A DNA stretch of 64,000 nt from Sphingobium herbicidovorans (GTDB lineage Bacteria; Pseudomonadota; Alphaproteobacteria; Sphingomonadales; Sphingomonadaceae), in assembly GCF_002080435.1 (NCBI RefSeq), contig NZ_CP020538.1, positions 372,001 through 436,000 on the forward strand, in the 5' to 3' direction. Under the pieces are notes generated by a model, which was not told the origin of the DNA, made no database searches, and saw only the letters and a program-made list of their open reading frames with translations. Each line of letters begins with the position of its first letter. The stretch's first letter is position 1. Positions 10,071 through 18,688 of the stretch are shown here, one piece after another. A program made the translations under genes and the position numbers.

Positions 10071-10351
10071 TGGCGTTGATCGCCCGGCATCTGATGATAA
10101 CGGGCCGCGTGCAGGGCGTGTTCTATCGCAACTGGACGGTCCAGACGGCAAGCGCCTTGGGCCTGACCGGCTGGGTACGCAACCGCGTGGACGGCAGCGT
10201 GGAAGCGGTTGTCGAGGGTGACGAGGAAGCGGTCGAGCAATTCATAGCCCTGGCCCGGCAGGGACCACCTGCGGCCCGCGTCTCGGCGATCGACATTCGC
10301 CCTGCCGAACTTGAACGCATGACATCCTTTCAAAAACGGATGACGGGCTGA
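10070..10351 (+). CDS. acyP: Acylphosphatase
   Basis: Small enzyme (93 residues) hydrolysing carboxyl-phosphate bonds. The catalytic signature is present: Arg20 in GRVQGVFYR and Asn38 in GWVRNRVDGSVE. It starts in a one-base overlap (TAATG) with the NYN gene, so translation is probably coupled. It is the last gene of the three-gene operon and converges on ettA. Confidence 0.94.
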   Translation: MALIARHLMITGRVQGVFYRNWTVQTASALGLTGWVRNRVDGSVEAVVEGDEEAVEQFIALARQGPPAARVSAIDIRPAELERMTSFQKRMTG

Positions 10352-10428
10352 TTTCCCGCCGATTGGCGGTTGGACATTTGCTTCAGCGCGTGCGGGAGCG
10401 AGTAAACCCGGCATAATCCAAAGGGCGC

Positions 10429-10458
10429 AAAAAAATGGCCGACCCATAGGGGCCGGCC
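10429..10458 (-). terminator. Rho-independent terminator of ettA
   Basis: Read on the minus strand, a G/C-rich hairpin (arms 10450-10458 and 10437-10445, one mismatch) is followed by seven T residues (complement of A 10429-10435). It lies about 130 nt downstream of the ettA stop. On the plus strand a weaker T-rich tail follows, so it may also serve acyP. Confidence 0.6.
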
Positions 10459-10585
10459 TGAAAGTTTTAGGAGAGGATGCCTGAAAGGCACTCCCTATGT
10501 GCAGTGCAACATAAAATCTCGCAAGTGCGAAATGCTGACCCTGGATTGCAATATTTGCAACCTGCCGTTCAGGAAACAGAAAAGA

Positions 10586-12271
10586 TCAGCGCGTGAGCTT
10601 CTTGTAAGCCAGGCGCGTCGGACGATCCGCCGCATCACCCAGGCGGCGGCGTTTGTCCTCCTCATACATCCCGAAATTACCCTCGAACCACTCGACATGG
10701 CTGTCGCCTTCGAAAGCGAGAATGTGAGTGGCCAGCCGGTCGAGGAAGAAACGGTCATGGCTGATGACCACGGCGCAGCCCGCGAAATTTTCGATCGCTT
10801 CTTCCAGCGCCGCCAGCGTTTCAACGTCAAGGTCGTTGGTCGGTTCGTCGAGCAGCAGCACATTGCCGCCCTTCTTCAGCATCTTGGCGATGTGTACGCG
10901 GTTGCGTTCACCGCCGGACAGCTTTCCGACATTCTTCTGCTGGTCCTGCCCCTTGAAGTTGAACGCGCCAACATAGGCGCGGGTCGACATATCGTGGCCA
11001 TTGACCTTCACATAGTCGAGGCCATCGGACACTTCTTCCCAGACATTCTTCGATGGGTCGAGGTGATCGCGGCTTTGATCGACATAACCCAGACGCACGG
11101 TCGATCCGATGTCGATCTCACCTGAATCCGGCGTTTCCTGGCCGGTGATGATCTTGAACAGCGTCGATTTACCCGCGCCGTTCGGTCCGATCACGCCCAC
11201 GATGCCACCCGGCGGCAGCATGAAGGACAGGTTTTCGAACAACAGCTTGTCACCGTAGGATTTGGTGATGTTCTTCGCTTCGATCACCTTGCCGCCCAGG
11301 CGCTCGGGCACCTGGATGACGATCTGCGCCTTGCCGGGCGTGCGGTTTTCCTGGCTCGCCACCAGTTGCTCGAACTTTGAGATACGCGCCTTGGACTTGG
11401 TCTGGCGGCCCTTGGGGCCTTGCCTGATCCATTCCAGCTCGTCCTTGATCGCCTTCTGACGGCCGGATTCTTCGCGAGACTCCTGGTCCAGACGCTGGGC
11501 CTTCTTTTCGAGGTAAGTGGAATAATTGCCCTCATAGGGGAAATATTTTCCGCGATCGAGTTCCAGGATCCAACCGACGACATTGTCCAGGAAGTAGCGG
11601 TCATGGGTGATCATCAGCACCGCACCGGCATATTCCTTAAGGTGATTTTCCAGCCATTCGACGCTTTCGGCATCCAGATGGTTGGTCGGTTCGTCGAGCA
11701 GCAGGATATCCGGCTTCTGGATCAGCAGGCGGGTCAGCGCGATCCGGCGCTTTTCGCCACCCGACAGGCTGTCCACCGACCAGTCCGAAGGCGGGCAGCG
11801 CAACGCTTCCATCGCGATTTCCAGCTGATTGTCGAGCGTCCAGCCATCGACCGCGTCGATCTGCTCCTGCAACGTGCCCATTTCTTCCATCAGCGCGTCG
11901 AAATCGGCGTCTTCCGGCGGATCGGCCATGATGTTGCTGATCTCGTTGAAGCGATCCAGCTTGTCTGCGGTTTCCCGCGCGCCATCCTTCACATTTTCAA
12001 GGACGTTCTTGGTCGGGTCGAGCTGCGGCTCCTGCGCCAGATAACCGACGCTGATATTTTCGCCCGGCCACGCCTCGCCGCTGAAATCCGTGTCGATCCC
12101 GGCCATGATCTTGATCAGCGTCGATTTACCCGCACCGTTCGGGCCGACGATGCCGATCTTGGCGCCGCGATAAAATTGCAGGTTGATGCCGTTGAGCACC
12201 GGCTTTGCGGCGCCAGGGAAGCTCTTGGTCATGTTCTTCATGACGAAGGCGTATTGCGAGGAGGCGGACAT
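10586..12271 (-). CDS. ettA: Energy-dependent translational throttle protein EttA (ABC-F)
   Basis: Soluble ABC-F ATPase that acts at the ribosomal E site and gates the first peptide-bond step according to ADP/ATP ratio. It has two nucleotide-binding domains, each with a Walker A (GPNGAGKST, first near 43-51), signature sequences LSGGEKRR and LSGGERNR, and Walker B LLLDEPTNHLD and LLLDEPTNDLD. A charged linker (about 240-320) lies between. 561 residues matches EttA and no transmembrane helices are present. Monocistronic, converging on acyP. Confidence 0.96.
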   Translation of the reverse strand: MSASSQYAFVMKNMTKSFPGAAKPVLNGINLQFYRGAKIGIVGPNGAGKSTLIKIMAGIDTDFSGEAWPGENISVGYLAQEPQLDPTKNVLENVKDGARETADKLDRFNEISNIMADPPEDADFDALMEEMGTLQEQIDAVDGWTLDNQLEIAMEALRCPPSDWSVDSLSGGEKRRIALTRLLIQKPDILLLDEPTNHLDAESVEWLENHLKEYAGAVLMITHDRYFLDNVVGWILELDRGKYFPYEGNYSTYLEKKAQRLDQESREESGRQKAIKDELEWIRQGPKGRQTKSKARISKFEQLVASQENRTPGKAQIVIQVPERLGGKVIEAKNITKSYGDKLLFENLSFMLPPGGIVGVIGPNGAGKSTLFKIITGQETPDSGEIDIGSTVRLGYVDQSRDHLDPSKNVWEEVSDGLDYVKVNGHDMSTRAYVGAFNFKGQDQQKNVGKLSGGERNRVHIAKMLKKGGNVLLLDEPTNDLDVETLAALEEAIENFAGCAVVISHDRFFLDRLATHILAFEGDSHVEWFEGNFGMYEEDKRRRLGDAADRPTRLAYKKLTR

Positions 12272-12373
12272 GGCTTGAAGCTGCTCCGAAAGACTGAACG
12301 TGAAAAATCCCGCGGGAGTTAGCGGAGCCCGACGCCATTGGCAAATGGGTGATGGCTGGCTAAGCCTTCATCC

Positions 12374-13747
12374 ATGCAGAAAATCCGATCGGGCACCATT
12401 GCCGCGTTGCTTCTCGGCGGCTTCATCCTTCCCCTCCCCCTGGCCGCCGCCCCCTCTCCCGCTGCCGCGATTCGGACCACTGCCCTGCAGGACAACGTCG
12501 CATGGGACTTTGTCGAAGGGCTGACGACAGAGGTGGGTCCGCGTCCCGCTGGCACCCCGCAAGAGGCGCGAGCGCGCGACTGGGCGGTCGCAAAGCTGAA
12601 AAGCCTTCGCTTCGCCAATGTGCGCGCGCAGCCCTTTACCATGCCCGTATGGCTGCGCGGGCGGGATGAGGCGCATATCCTGTCGCCCTTTCCACAGCAG
12701 TTAGTTCTCGCTGCCCTCGGCAACAGCGGCTCAACGCCAGCGAAGGGGATTGAGGGCGAAGTCGTCTATTTTCCCACGCTCGCCGATCTTGAAGCCGCAC
12801 CGGCCGGCAGCCTGAAAGGCAAGATCGCCTTTGTCAGCCACGCCATGACCGCGACTCAGGACGGCAGTTCCTATGGCTATTTCGGCGCCACGCGTCGGCA
12901 GGGACCAAGCATCGCATCCAGAAAGGGCGCGGCCGCCATATTGATCCGATCGATCGGAACGGACCATCATCGCCAGCCTCACAGCGGCGTTCAAATGTGG
13001 GCCGAAGGCGCAAAGCCCATTCCCGCCGCCGCTCTCAGCATTCCCGATGCGGATCAGTTGGTGCGGATCATGTCGCGCGGGCGGCCTGTTCGCCTTCACC
13101 TCACGCTCACCTCCAAGATGCTGAAGGACCAGCCGTCCGGCAATGTGATAGCCGAAATCCCCGGCGCCGATCCGGCGGCGGGCGTTGTGCTGGCGGCCTG
13201 TCACCTCGACAGTTGGGATCAGGGTACGGGAGCAATTGATGACGCGTCGGGATGCGCCATCGTGACCGCGGCGGCGCTTCATGCGGCCAAGGCCGGTCCG
13301 CTCCGCCGCACGATCCGCATATTGATGGCCGGTGCGGAGGAAGTTGGCGGCGACGGCGGCCGGGCCTATTTCGCGGCGCACGGGGCGGAGCCGCACGCAA
13401 TGGTCATGGAGTCCGACTTTGGGGCCGACCGCGTCTGGCGCGTGGACTATAAATTGCCTGCGGGGCATGAAGGGCTTGCCAGCCGCATCTCCGCCGGACT
13501 GGCTCCGCTAGGCATCGGCCGAAGCAGCGCGCTGGCCGGTGGCGGCGCGGACATTCAGCCCTTGGTCAAGGCGGGCGTTCCCGTCATCGACCTGCAACAG
13601 GATGGCACGCGCTACTTCGATATTCACCACACCCCCGATGACACGCTGGACAAAGTGGACCGGGAGCATTTGCAGCAGAATGTGAGCGCCTGGGCAGTTG
13701 CACTTTATGAAATCGCGAATGCGCCGGAAAAGCTGGATGTTAAGTGA
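12374..13747 (+). CDS. Exported M28-family zinc peptidase with PA domain
   Basis: Predicted secreted aminopeptidase or carboxypeptidase (457 residues). A signal peptide ends near the Ala-rich segment at about 26-33. An insertion at about 120-235 resembles a protease-associated (PA) domain. The M28 zinc-ligand pattern follows: His277 in ACHLDSWDQGTGAIDD, the second Asp near 289, the Glu pair in AGAEEVGGDGG (about 322), Asp348 in ESDFGAD and the last His in DIHHTPDD near 418. Substrate is unknown. It stands alone between ettA (divergent) and the small lipoprotein gene. Confidence 0.9.
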   Translation: MQKIRSGTIAALLLGGFILPLPLAAAPSPAAAIRTTALQDNVAWDFVEGLTTEVGPRPAGTPQEARARDWAVAKLKSLRFANVRAQPFTMPVWLRGRDEAHILSPFPQQLVLAALGNSGSTPAKGIEGEVVYFPTLADLEAAPAGSLKGKIAFVSHAMTATQDGSSYGYFGATRRQGPSIASRKGAAAILIRSIGTDHHRQPHSGVQMWAEGAKPIPAAALSIPDADQLVRIMSRGRPVRLHLTLTSKMLKDQPSGNVIAEIPGADPAAGVVLAACHLDSWDQGTGAIDDASGCAIVTAAALHAAKAGPLRRTIRILMAGAEEVGGDGGRAYFAAHGAEPHAMVMESDFGADRVWRVDYKLPAGHEGLASRISAGLAPLGIGRSSALAGGGADIQPLVKAGVPVIDLQQDGTRYFDIHHTPDDTLDKVDREHLQQNVSAWAVALYEIANAPEKLDVK

Positions 13748-13903
13748 ACTTTTATAGTAGACAACCATCTGTCGCGTGATTCTGTCGCTTCACCGACGCA
13801 GAAAAGCATTGATTTGTGCAGCGCACACGTTAATGCGGGTCGCTCGCGTGGGGCCTGTTACGAACATGTCTGACGCGGCAATATGCTATGGGAGCCGTAC
13901 ACA

Positions 13904-14116
13904 ATGAAGAAGATCGCTGTTGTTTTCGCTTCGGCCGGCCTGATGGCCCTCGCCGCTTGCGGTGAGAAGCCGGCCAACGAGACCGCGAACGCTTCGAACG
14001 CTGTTGTCGAGAACGTTGTTGAAGACGCCGCTAACGCTGCTGACAACGCCGCGAATGCCGCTAACGCTGCTGACAACGCTGCGAACGCTGCCGACAACGC
14101 CGCGAACGCCGAATAA
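13904..14116 (+). CDS. Small Asn/Ala-repeat lipoprotein
   Basis: 70-residue predicted lipoprotein. A Lys-Lys signal sequence leads to the lipobox LMALAAC (Cys near 19), and the mature part is almost entirely repeats of the type AADNAANAADNAANA, strongly acidic and helix-prone. ATG 13904 was preferred over one seven codons upstream because it gives a proper signal peptide start (MKKIAVV) and has GGGAG upstream. Similar low-complexity lipoproteins are common in sphingomonads, but no function is known to me. A strong terminator follows. Confidence 0.8.
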   Translation: MKKIAVVFASAGLMALAACGEKPANETANASNAVVENVVEDAANAADNAANAANAADNAANAADNAANAE

Positions 14117-14140
14117 TCTTCGCGTCAGCGAGATTTTCGA

Positions 14141-14174
14141 AAGGGCGGGCCGTCTAACGGTCCGCCCTTTTTCT
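14141..14174 (+). terminator. Rho-independent terminator of the Asn/Ala lipoprotein gene
   Basis: A 13-bp near-perfect stem (arms 14141-14153 and 14157-14169, one G-T pair) with a three-base loop is followed directly by a run of T residues. It is 25 nt downstream of the lipoprotein stop. Confidence 0.85.
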
Positions 14175-14360
14175 ATGCGTGCTGGGTATTGGCGGTTCGC
14201 TGGTGATGGCGATGCCCCCAAAGAATTTCAGAGGTTCAAATGGTGCCATGGGTGCCAGCAGGTGAAGCCTTTGCAGTCCTTCTGGGTCGACCGGATTAAG
14301 AAGGATGGACGGCATTATTGCTGTCTCAGGTGCAGAGCAAAAGGTGCTGAAGCGGGCTGA
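14175..14360 (+). CDS. Small zinc-ribbon protein, phage-like (hypothetical)
   Basis: Candidate 61-residue protein with two CxxC knuckles: WCHGC (residues about 25-29) and CLRC (about 52-55), separated by KPLQSFWVDRIKKDG. This C-x2-C ... KP..F ... KDG ... C-x2-C pattern resembles the N-terminal zinc ribbon of recombination-endonuclease-VII/HNH-type phage proteins, but no nuclease domain follows. The best in-frame ATG (14175) lies right at the end of the preceding terminator and lacks a clear ribosome-binding site, so it may be a remnant. It precedes the SieB-like gene. Confidence 0.4.
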   Translation: MRAGYWRFAGDGDAPKEFQRFKWCHGCQQVKPLQSFWVDRIKKDGRHYCCLRCRAKGAEAG

Positions 14361-14490
14361 GCGGCGACAGCGGAATGGGTCAGGCCATTCTCGGGCGTTC
14401 CCCTGCTTTTTCTTCCTGGCGCTTCGCATGATCAGAAAATCATGGCCATGTTGCGGTCCTGAAACGAATGATTCCAAAGGACTGGCCGCA

Positions 14491-15057
14491 ATGTCGCTGT
14501 TTGAGACGCTCAAACTCCCCGATATTCTGAAGGCAACCGCAGCGCAGGCATTTGCGCTGGCTGCTGCTTGCTTCATCTTCCTGTATTTGTGGAAGAGCGG
14601 AGTTCTCCCACCGCTTGAAGCGTGGATGATATTACTGACGACGTTCGTGGGCGTGTTTGCGGGCGTCCTCTGGATGGCCTTTGTCGTACGTGACACATGG
14701 AAGCTAATTGATATTTCGGCTCATTAGCGACGTTGGCAGCACAACCGCGCACGGCGAAAATCCGTAGCAGCCTACATACCGTTCATGAACGAAGACGAAC
14801 GGCGCATTATCGGTTTCTTGCTTGAACATAATCAGAAGAGCTTCGACTGCGCGCTAGACGGAGGATACGCAGCCACGCTCATAGCCCGAGGCATTGTTAT
14901 CAGGGCGGCGCGTCCCGGACAGGTCTTCGATCAGGAGCATGTGCCCATGGCTATTGAAGATGACGTTTGGGACGTGCTGGTGGAAAACCGGCAGATGTTT
15001 CCGGAGCATTATCAGGGCGAAACTCACCCTTGGCGAGTGCCTTGGATGGCGCGGTAA
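14491..15057 (+). pseudogene. SieB-like membrane protein gene interrupted by an in-frame TAG
   Basis: Two open stretches lie in the same frame. 14491-14727 encodes 78 residues with two membrane helices (about 17-34 and 44-66), and 14785-15057 encodes 90 soluble residues beginning MNEDERRIIGFLLEHNQ. Between them is one TAG (14725-14727) and then 19 sense codons, with no other stop and no frameshift. The joined product (about 188 residues, helices first and then an EERR-like soluble domain ending ETHPWRVPWM) matches the layout I recall for superinfection-exclusion-B-like proteins. AAAGGA precedes ATG 14491. The interruption could be a true nonsense mutation, a sequence error or readthrough. Local G+C is lower than in flanking genes, suggesting transfer. 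Confidence 0.6.
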
Positions 15058-15188
15058 GCCGGTAGTTAGCGCCGCTCGGGAGCCTTTCGCTCCTCATTAC
15101 TTATGCAGCTCTGCAAAATTGCCCCTCAAATCTGCCCCACAAATGCGCCAGATTTCCGTTACTACGTTGAAAAAATTGGATTTCAAGA

Positions 15189-15268
<80 letters not shown>

Positions 15269-15460
15269 ACTTGTGGGGGCCTTAGCGGTGAAGGAGGCGT
15301 CCCGTCAATCGGCCATCATCGGACAGCGACCAGAATAGCGATCACCGGAACGGCATTGCTCATCGGGAGGGGCACGATGCCTCTTGCCCGCCGCCATATC
15401 CCCCCTCGCCCCATGTCGTGAGAACGGAAACAGTCTGGACGGACGTTTCCGCCGCAATAG

Positions 15461-15500
15461 AAAAACGCCGCCGCGAAGCACGATGGCCCGCAGCGGCGGC
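15461..15500 (-). terminator. Rho-independent terminator of the nrt/porin operon
   Basis: On the minus strand an 8-bp G/C stem (15493-15500 with 15467-15474) is followed by five T residues (complement of A 15461-15465), 19 nt past the porin stop. Confidence 0.75.
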
Positions 15501-15518
15501 TGTCATTTCAACGGAAGA

Positions 15519-16790
15519 TCAGAGGGCGTAGTCAATCTGCGCCCAGAACTTCCTGGTGTCGGCATCGCCTGCGAAGCTCGCAATGCCCTTGCGATCATAG
15601 TCGGCATATTTGACCAGCGCGCTCAAATGCTTGTCGATCTTCAACGTCACCTGGGCGTTATATTCGTCGCCATAGTGGATCGACAGGCGGTCGCTGCTGA
15701 AGCGGTGGTAAATGAAGGACGCGACCAGCGGCCCCATCTTCCCCAGCTTGGGCACGGTATAGGCGATGCCGCCATAATAATTCTGGATGCCGGTCCCCGG
15801 CGTGGTCAGGAACTTGTCAGCCCAGCCGTTGAACTTGTGGAGCGTTGCGAAGGGCGTCTGGAACGCAAAGCCACCCGCGATCCCCGTAGCGTCGCCATCG
15901 GAACCCAACAGCTCATAACCGCCCGTCAGCTTGAAAGACGCGACCTCCAGGCCCAGCTCGGCCGTGACGAAATCGGCCTTATAATCGACCGGGTTCTTCG
16001 CATAATCGCTCTGCCGGGCGTAGCTGGCGAGGTAGCTCAGCTTCACTTTCTTGGCCAGCGGTGCGGCCCCGGCGAAACGGAAGCCATAGGTCTGGCTGCT
16101 GTTGCGAAGCAGCGCCGCAACCGGCTCATCCTGATCGACCAGATAGGCAAAGCCCGTCAATGTGCCCAATTTGCTCTTGTAGGATATGTTGGCAAAGATG
16201 TTGTCGCCGTCGATATGAGTAGGCCGGTTCGCCGCCCCGAACTTGCCGCCATCAATGCCCCAGATCGTCCGGGCCGAAATGGCATAGGTCAGGTCGACCT
16301 TCAGGTTTTTTACGCCCATATATTCGGCGCGCACCGCATCGAACGTCTGCTCATTCTGCCGCCAGGCGACCGATCCGACGAAACGCTGGTCATCCAGGTT
16401 GATCCGCTGGCGCCCCACGGTGACGATCAACGGCTTGGTCTTGTATTGCAGCTGGACCCGGTTCACTTCTACAGTTTCAGGGTCGGGTACGATCGGATAG
16501 AGCGCCTTCCCGTTGACGCCACTATTATAACTCTCGTCGATGGCCAGCGTCCCTTCGGCTTCGGCCAGAAAGGAAAAGGGACCGCTCGACAATTCCCCGC
16601 CCGCACGCATCCGCATCGTGACCGCGTCGGCATCCCGGCTGCTGGTCAGCGGCAATGGACCGTCCTGATCCACCGTCTCGTACCGCAGCCGCGCTTCGAT
16701 GATCGGCTTGAACATAATATCCTGCGCCAAGGCTGGCGTTGCAGTCGTCGCCACGGCTGACGCCGACAGCAACATTTTCAATCCACGCAT
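15519..16790 (-). CDS. Outer-membrane beta-barrel porin, alginate-export-like
   Basis: 423-residue exported protein with a signal peptide MRGLKMLLSASAVATTATPALAQ (cleavage after ALA). The mature part shows alternating hydrophobic/aromatic strands and ends in a barrel-type C terminus (KFWAQIDYAL). RLRYETVDQDG, VGRQRINLDDQRFVG and SYLASYARQSDYA are typical of the alginate-export/AlgE-like porin group (PF13372-like). Start ATG 16790 has GAGGGGGAA upstream; in-frame sequence further upstream overlaps nrtD and is not credible. As last gene after nrtA-nrtB-nrtD it may pass nitrate or a related anion through the outer membrane; the substrate is inferred from context only. Confidence 0.85.
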   Translation of the reverse strand: MRGLKMLLSASAVATTATPALAQDIMFKPIIEARLRYETVDQDGPLPLTSSRDADAVTMRMRAGGELSSGPFSFLAEAEGTLAIDESYNSGVNGKALYPIVPDPETVEVNRVQLQYKTKPLIVTVGRQRINLDDQRFVGSVAWRQNEQTFDAVRAEYMGVKNLKVDLTYAISARTIWGIDGGKFGAANRPTHIDGDNIFANISYKSKLGTLTGFAYLVDQDEPVAALLRNSSQTYGFRFAGAAPLAKKVKLSYLASYARQSDYAKNPVDYKADFVTAELGLEVASFKLTGGYELLGSDGDATGIAGGFAFQTPFATLHKFNGWADKFLTTPGTGIQNYYGGIAYTVPKLGKMGPLVASFIYHRFSSDRLSIHYGDEYNAQVTLKIDKHLSALVKYADYDRKGIASFAGDADTRKFWAQIDYAL

Positions 16791-16890
16791 AAATTCCCCC
16801 TCTTGTGCACCCGATGGCTTTTGCAGCCTTTCAGGGCATCCTCTCTCAACCCCGATATTGTTGCAGCCGCCTCGTCGGGCGGCTTGCCCA

Positions 16891-17694
16891 TCACGCAGCA
16901 AGCGTCGCCGGGTTGCGGTAGCGCTCGTGCAGGAAGTGGATGACGGCCGATCGCGCCTCTGCATATTCGGGCATGTCGATCGCCTCGATCCGGTTGCGCG
17001 GCCGCGCCAGCGCTACCGGGCGGTCCTCACCGATCCGTGCGGCAGGGCCGTTGGTCATCATGACGACGCGGTCCGCCAGCAGCACGGCCTCATCCACGTC
17101 ATGGGTAATCATCAGCACTGTGTTGTTGAGCCGCGCCTGCAGATCCATGACGACATCCTGCAACGCCGCACGCGTCAGTGCGTCGAGTGCGCCGAACGGT
17201 TCATCCATCAGCAGCACGCGCGGGTTCATCGCGATGGCGCGGGCGATGCCGGCGCGCTGCTTCATGCCGCCGGACAATTCACCAGGCCGCTTGGCCGCTG
17301 CATGGGTCATCTGCACCAGCTCCAGGTTGTGCATCACCCAATCCTTGCGCTCCGCCTTGTTCTTGCCGCCCGCCGTCTTGTCGACGGCCAGACGCACATT
17401 TTCCTCGACCGTCAGCCAGGGCAGCAACGAATGGTCCTGGAACACCACGGCACGGTCCGGCCCCGGCGCATCCACCAGCTCTCCGTTCAGAAAGATGGCG
17501 CCCCGCGTCGGCTTGACCAAGCCGGCGACTGCATTCAGCAAAGTCGATTTGCCGCAGCCAGAATGACCGATCAGCGCAACGAACTCTCCCTTCCCCACTT
17601 CCAGGTCGATGCTGTCCAGGGCGCAGAAGCGGCCTGCCTTGGTCGGAAACTCGACGGTGATCCCTTCGAGCGCGAGATAGCTACGTTGTTTCAT
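16891..17694 (-). CDS. nrtD: Nitrate/bicarbonate-type ABC transporter ATP-binding protein
   Basis: ATPase subunit of the NrtABD/TauB-like ABC family (267 residues). Walker A GHSGCGKST (about 43-51), Q-loop FQDHSLLPWLTV, signature LSGGMKQR, Walker B VLLMDEPFGALD and the H-loop ITHDVDEA are all present. FQDHSLLPWLTVEENVRLAV is close to NrtD/NrtC. ATG 17694 was chosen over upstream in-frame codons because it gives the normal N terminus and leaves a 16-bp gap after the permease. Confidence 0.9.
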   Translation of the reverse strand: MKQRSYLALEGITVEFPTKAGRFCALDSIDLEVGKGEFVALIGHSGCGKSTLLNAVAGLVKPTRGAIFLNGELVDAPGPDRAVVFQDHSLLPWLTVEENVRLAVDKTAGGKNKAERKDWVMHNLELVQMTHAAAKRPGELSGGMKQRAGIARAIAMNPRVLLMDEPFGALDALTRAALQDVVMDLQARLNNTVLMITHDVDEAVLLADRVVMMTNGPAARIGEDRPVALARPRNRIEAIDMPEYAEARSAVIHFLHERYRNPATLAA

Positions 17695-17710
17695 GAGCCT
17701 GTCTCCCCTG

Positions 17711-18688
17711 TCAGCCTTCGCGGCCGATGATGCGGCCAGCAAAGGCGACGATGCGGTCCAGCGTGAAGCCGACCATGCCGATCCAGACCAGCGCGACGAT
17801 CGTGTCGGTAAGCAGCGAACTGTTGTAGCTGTCCCAGATGAAGAAGCCGACGCCGGTGCCGCCCTGCACCATCTCGGCCGCCACGATCGCCAGCCAGCTC
17901 ATGCCCACGCCGATCCGCAGGCCGGTGAACATGTGCGGCACGGTCGCGGGCAACATGATCCTCACGAAATATTCGATCGGGTTGAGCGCCAGCACCTTGG
18001 CCACATTGCGATAGGCCGGCGGAATGGTCTGCACCCCTGCGGCAGTGTTCAGGATCACCGGCCAGATTGCGGTGATGAAGATCAGGAATATCGCGGAAGG
18101 CTGCGCCTGCTGGAAAATCGCCAGGCTGATCGGCAGCCATGCCAGCGGCGGCACAGTCCGCAGCACCTGGAACAAGGGATCGAGCGCTCGGAAGGCCAGA
18201 ACGCTCTGCCCGATCAGGATGCCCAGTGCGACGCCGAAGACGGAGGCAATGCTGTAGCCGATGAGAACCCGGCTAAGGCTGGTCAGCACATGACCCGCGA
18301 TGCCGACATCCCCGCCATCCTGTATGCTGAAGTGGGTAAGTCCCATCTCCACGCCCTTGAAAGGATGCATGATGACGTCATGGCTTTCCTCCCACACTTT
18401 CACGGGGCTGGGGAAATTCGCATCCGGCGACGCGCACAACAGCTGCCAGAACAGCAGCAGCGCGCCGACCAGGACCATGGTGGGCAGGGTGGACGCCGCC
18501 ACTTCACGCGCCTTGCGGACCAGCGGATGAACCGGCGCGCTGAACGGTTCGAAACTCCGCCGTGCAATGGCTTGTTCGGGATAAGGCAAGATCACTCCCA
18601 GTTCGTTGGAACTGCCGGCGGAAGATACCGGCGGCGGCCCTTTTCTGCTGCTTGGCGATGGCGAAGACATGGCTCTACCCTTCCTCAT
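17711..18688 (-). CDS. nrtB: Nitrate-type ABC transporter permease
   Basis: Inner-membrane permease of the nitrate/sulfonate/bicarbonate family. After a Ser/Pro-rich cytoplasmic leader of about 65 residues come about six membrane segments, and the ATPase-contact EAA-like loop appears as VAKVLALNPIEYFVRIMLPA. LRTVPPLAWLPISLAIF is typical of NrtB. ATG 18688 shares one base with the nrtA stop (TGATG), giving tight coupling. ATG 18670 is a possible shorter start. Confidence 0.9.
   Translation of the reverse strand: MRKGRAMSSPSPSSRKGPPPVSSAGSSNELGVILPYPEQAIARRSFEPFSAPVHPLVRKAREVAASTLPTMVLVGALLLFWQLLCASPDANFPSPVKVWEESHDVIMHPFKGVEMGLTHFSIQDGGDVGIAGHVLTSLSRVLIGYSIASVFGVALGILIGQSVLAFRALDPLFQVLRTVPPLAWLPISLAIFQQAQPSAIFLIFITAIWPVILNTAAGVQTIPPAYRNVAKVLALNPIEYFVRIMLPATVPHMFTGLRIGVGMSWLAIVAAEMVQGGTGVGFFIWDSYNSSLLTDTIVALVWIGMVGFTLDRIVAFAGRIIGREG

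Noticed and set aside
15384..16760. 458-codon plus-strand frame opposite the porin.
   Set aside because: Shadow of the porin; Arg/Gln/His-rich composition and no family features.
16791..16964. 58-codon N-terminal extension of the porin.
   Set aside because: Overlaps the nrtD 3' end and places the signal peptide internally.
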